Part shown: in pieces, positions 63,329-64,000 of the stretch
How the letters are laid out: the number at the start of each line of letters is the position of its first letter
How positions within the stretch are numbered: the stretch's first letter is position 1
Assembly (NCBI GenBank): GCA_020725265.1
Contig: DYFK01000001.1
Span: 228,969-292,968 of the forward strand
Reading direction: 5' to 3'
From: Hydrogenophilus sp.
GTDB lineage: Bacteria > Pseudomonadota > Gammaproteobacteria > Burkholderiales > Thiobacillaceae
DNA length: 64,000 bases
The notes under the pieces: generated by a model
Seen by the model: the letters and a program-made list of their open reading frames with translations, nothing else
Databases searched by the model: none
What the model was told of the DNA's origin: nothing
Translations under genes and position numbers: made by a program

Positions 63329-64000
63329 ATGGAAGCGCAACAAACCCTGGGCTTCGCCCACTTCATCGCGCAGGCCGACGGCGTCGCGCATTTCCTGCTG
63401 GCGGTGCTGCTGGTGATGTCGGTGGCGACCTGGTACCTGATCGTCACCAAGGCGATTTCCAACTGGAAGATGCGCAAGCGCGCGCGCGACTTCCTGCGCC
63501 AGTTCTGGGACGCGCCGGACATGCCGGCGGTGGCCGGTTACCTGCGTCAGCACGGCGTCGGCGATCCGTTCTCGCATCTGACCCACCACGGCCTGCGCGC
63601 CGCCGAGCAGTACGCCAACAAGCATGGCAACCGTCTGATCGAAGCCGGCAGCGCCGATGAATTCCTGACCCGGGCGCTACGCCGGGCCATGGAGCAGGAC
63701 ACCGCGCGTCTGGAATACGGCCACACCGTGCTGGCCTCGGTGGCCTCCAGCGCGCCCTTCGTCGGTCTGTTCGGCACGGTCTGGGGCATCTATCACGCGC
63801 TGCTGGCGATCGGCCTGTCCGGACAGGGCACGCTCGACAAGGTCGCCGGCCCGGTCGGCGAGGCGCTGATCATGACCGCGATCGGCCTGGCCGTCGCGAT
63901 TCCCGCCGTGCTCGCCTACAACGCCTTCTCGCGCGCCAACCGGCTGGTGTTGTCCGAACTGGACGGCTTCGCCCACGATCTGTTCGCGTTCATGTCCACC
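63329..64000 (+). CDS. exbB: ExbB/MotA-TolQ-family proton channel protein (partial)
   Basis: The gene starts at 63329 with TGAGGAG upstream and runs past the window end; 224 codons are visible. Three membrane helices are seen: LLAVLLVMSVATWYLI near 24-40, SSAPFVGLFGTVWGIYHALL and VGEALIMTAIGLAVAIPAVL. The Pro/Gly-rich motif FVGLFGTVWGI is the hallmark of the ExbB/TolQ pentamer. With ExbD (expected next) it drives TonB. Confidence 0.94.
   Translation, partial: MEAQQTLGFAHFIAQADGVAHFLLAVLLVMSVATWYLIVTKAISNWKMRKRARDFLRQFWDAPDMPAVAGYLRQHGVGDPFSHLTHHGLRAAEQYANKHGNRLIEAGSADEFLTRALRRAMEQDTARLEYGHTVLASVASSAPFVGLFGTVWGIYHALLAIGLSGQGTLDKVAGPVGEALIMTAIGLAVAIPAVLAYNAFSRANRLVLSELDGFAHDLFAFMST

Overview
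The window is dense, GC-rich chromosomal DNA from a Gram-negative bacterium, most likely a betaproteobacterium of the Rhodocyclales/Nitrosomonadales type. This rests on HslV with a short propeptide before the TTILSVRR start, the UbiK / TorF-porin / P-II / AmtB order, a permease-free EIIA-Man/HPr/EI cluster, a DUF3683 FAD/Fe-S oxidoreductase, and HemP-DUF2325-TonB-ExbB. No rRNA, tRNA, phage, transposase or CRISPR array was seen. The right edge cuts exbB.

Layout. 1-4.6 kb: rpmE, a membrane glycosyltransferase, mobA-yidD, a STAS protein and hslV (no hslU beside it). 4.6-10 kb: a RegB/RegA-type redox two-component system, a dienelactone-hydrolase-like exported protein, and a copper-uptake pair (OprC/NosA-like TonB receptor and PCu(A)C chaperone). 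Two nearly identical RegA-box-like palindromes lie in the promoter regions, next to a possible small RNA. 10-22 kb: phoU, a MutT-ThiE fusion, ubiK, sigma-54/NtrC-type control of TorF-glnK-amtB, phoB-phoR with a Pho box, a HIT protein, and a 1343-residue FAD/Fe-S oxidase carrying three in-frame 57-bp REP-like repeats. 22-25.8 kb: regulatory PTS genes and a REC-REC-GGDEF protein.

25.8-39 kb: a large minus-strand signalling block, transcribed cheY-cheA-cheW-mcp-mcp-cheR-cheD-cheB, then a STAS antagonist and a SpoIIE phosphatase/ATPase fusion. The two receptors share 853 identical bases. 39-43.8 kb: grxD, a DUF2784 protein, ahpC-ahpF, and a Fic gene broken by an in-frame stop.

43.8-57 kb is the most unusual part. 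An NtrC-type two-component system lies divergent from a universal-stress-like gene and a SulP anion transporter. The intergenic region has a sigma-54 promoter, an IHF-like site and an upstream palindrome. A small ribbon-helix-helix repressor with a perfect palindromic operator candidate then faces a six-gene hyf-like operon. Its large subunit has Ser in place of the first pair of [NiFe] cysteines and no cysteine at its C-terminus, so it looks like an Ehr-type (energy-converting-hydrogenase-related) ion-pumping complex rather than a hydrogenase. It lacks an 8Fe ferredoxin subunit. 57-64 kb: a DksA variant, metAS, a putative sorting-signal protein, a P-loop ATPase, and a Fur-controlled iron/haem module (hemP, small ORF, DUF2325, hemP, tonB, exbB).

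All functional calls are from reading protein motifs and gene order; no database search was run.
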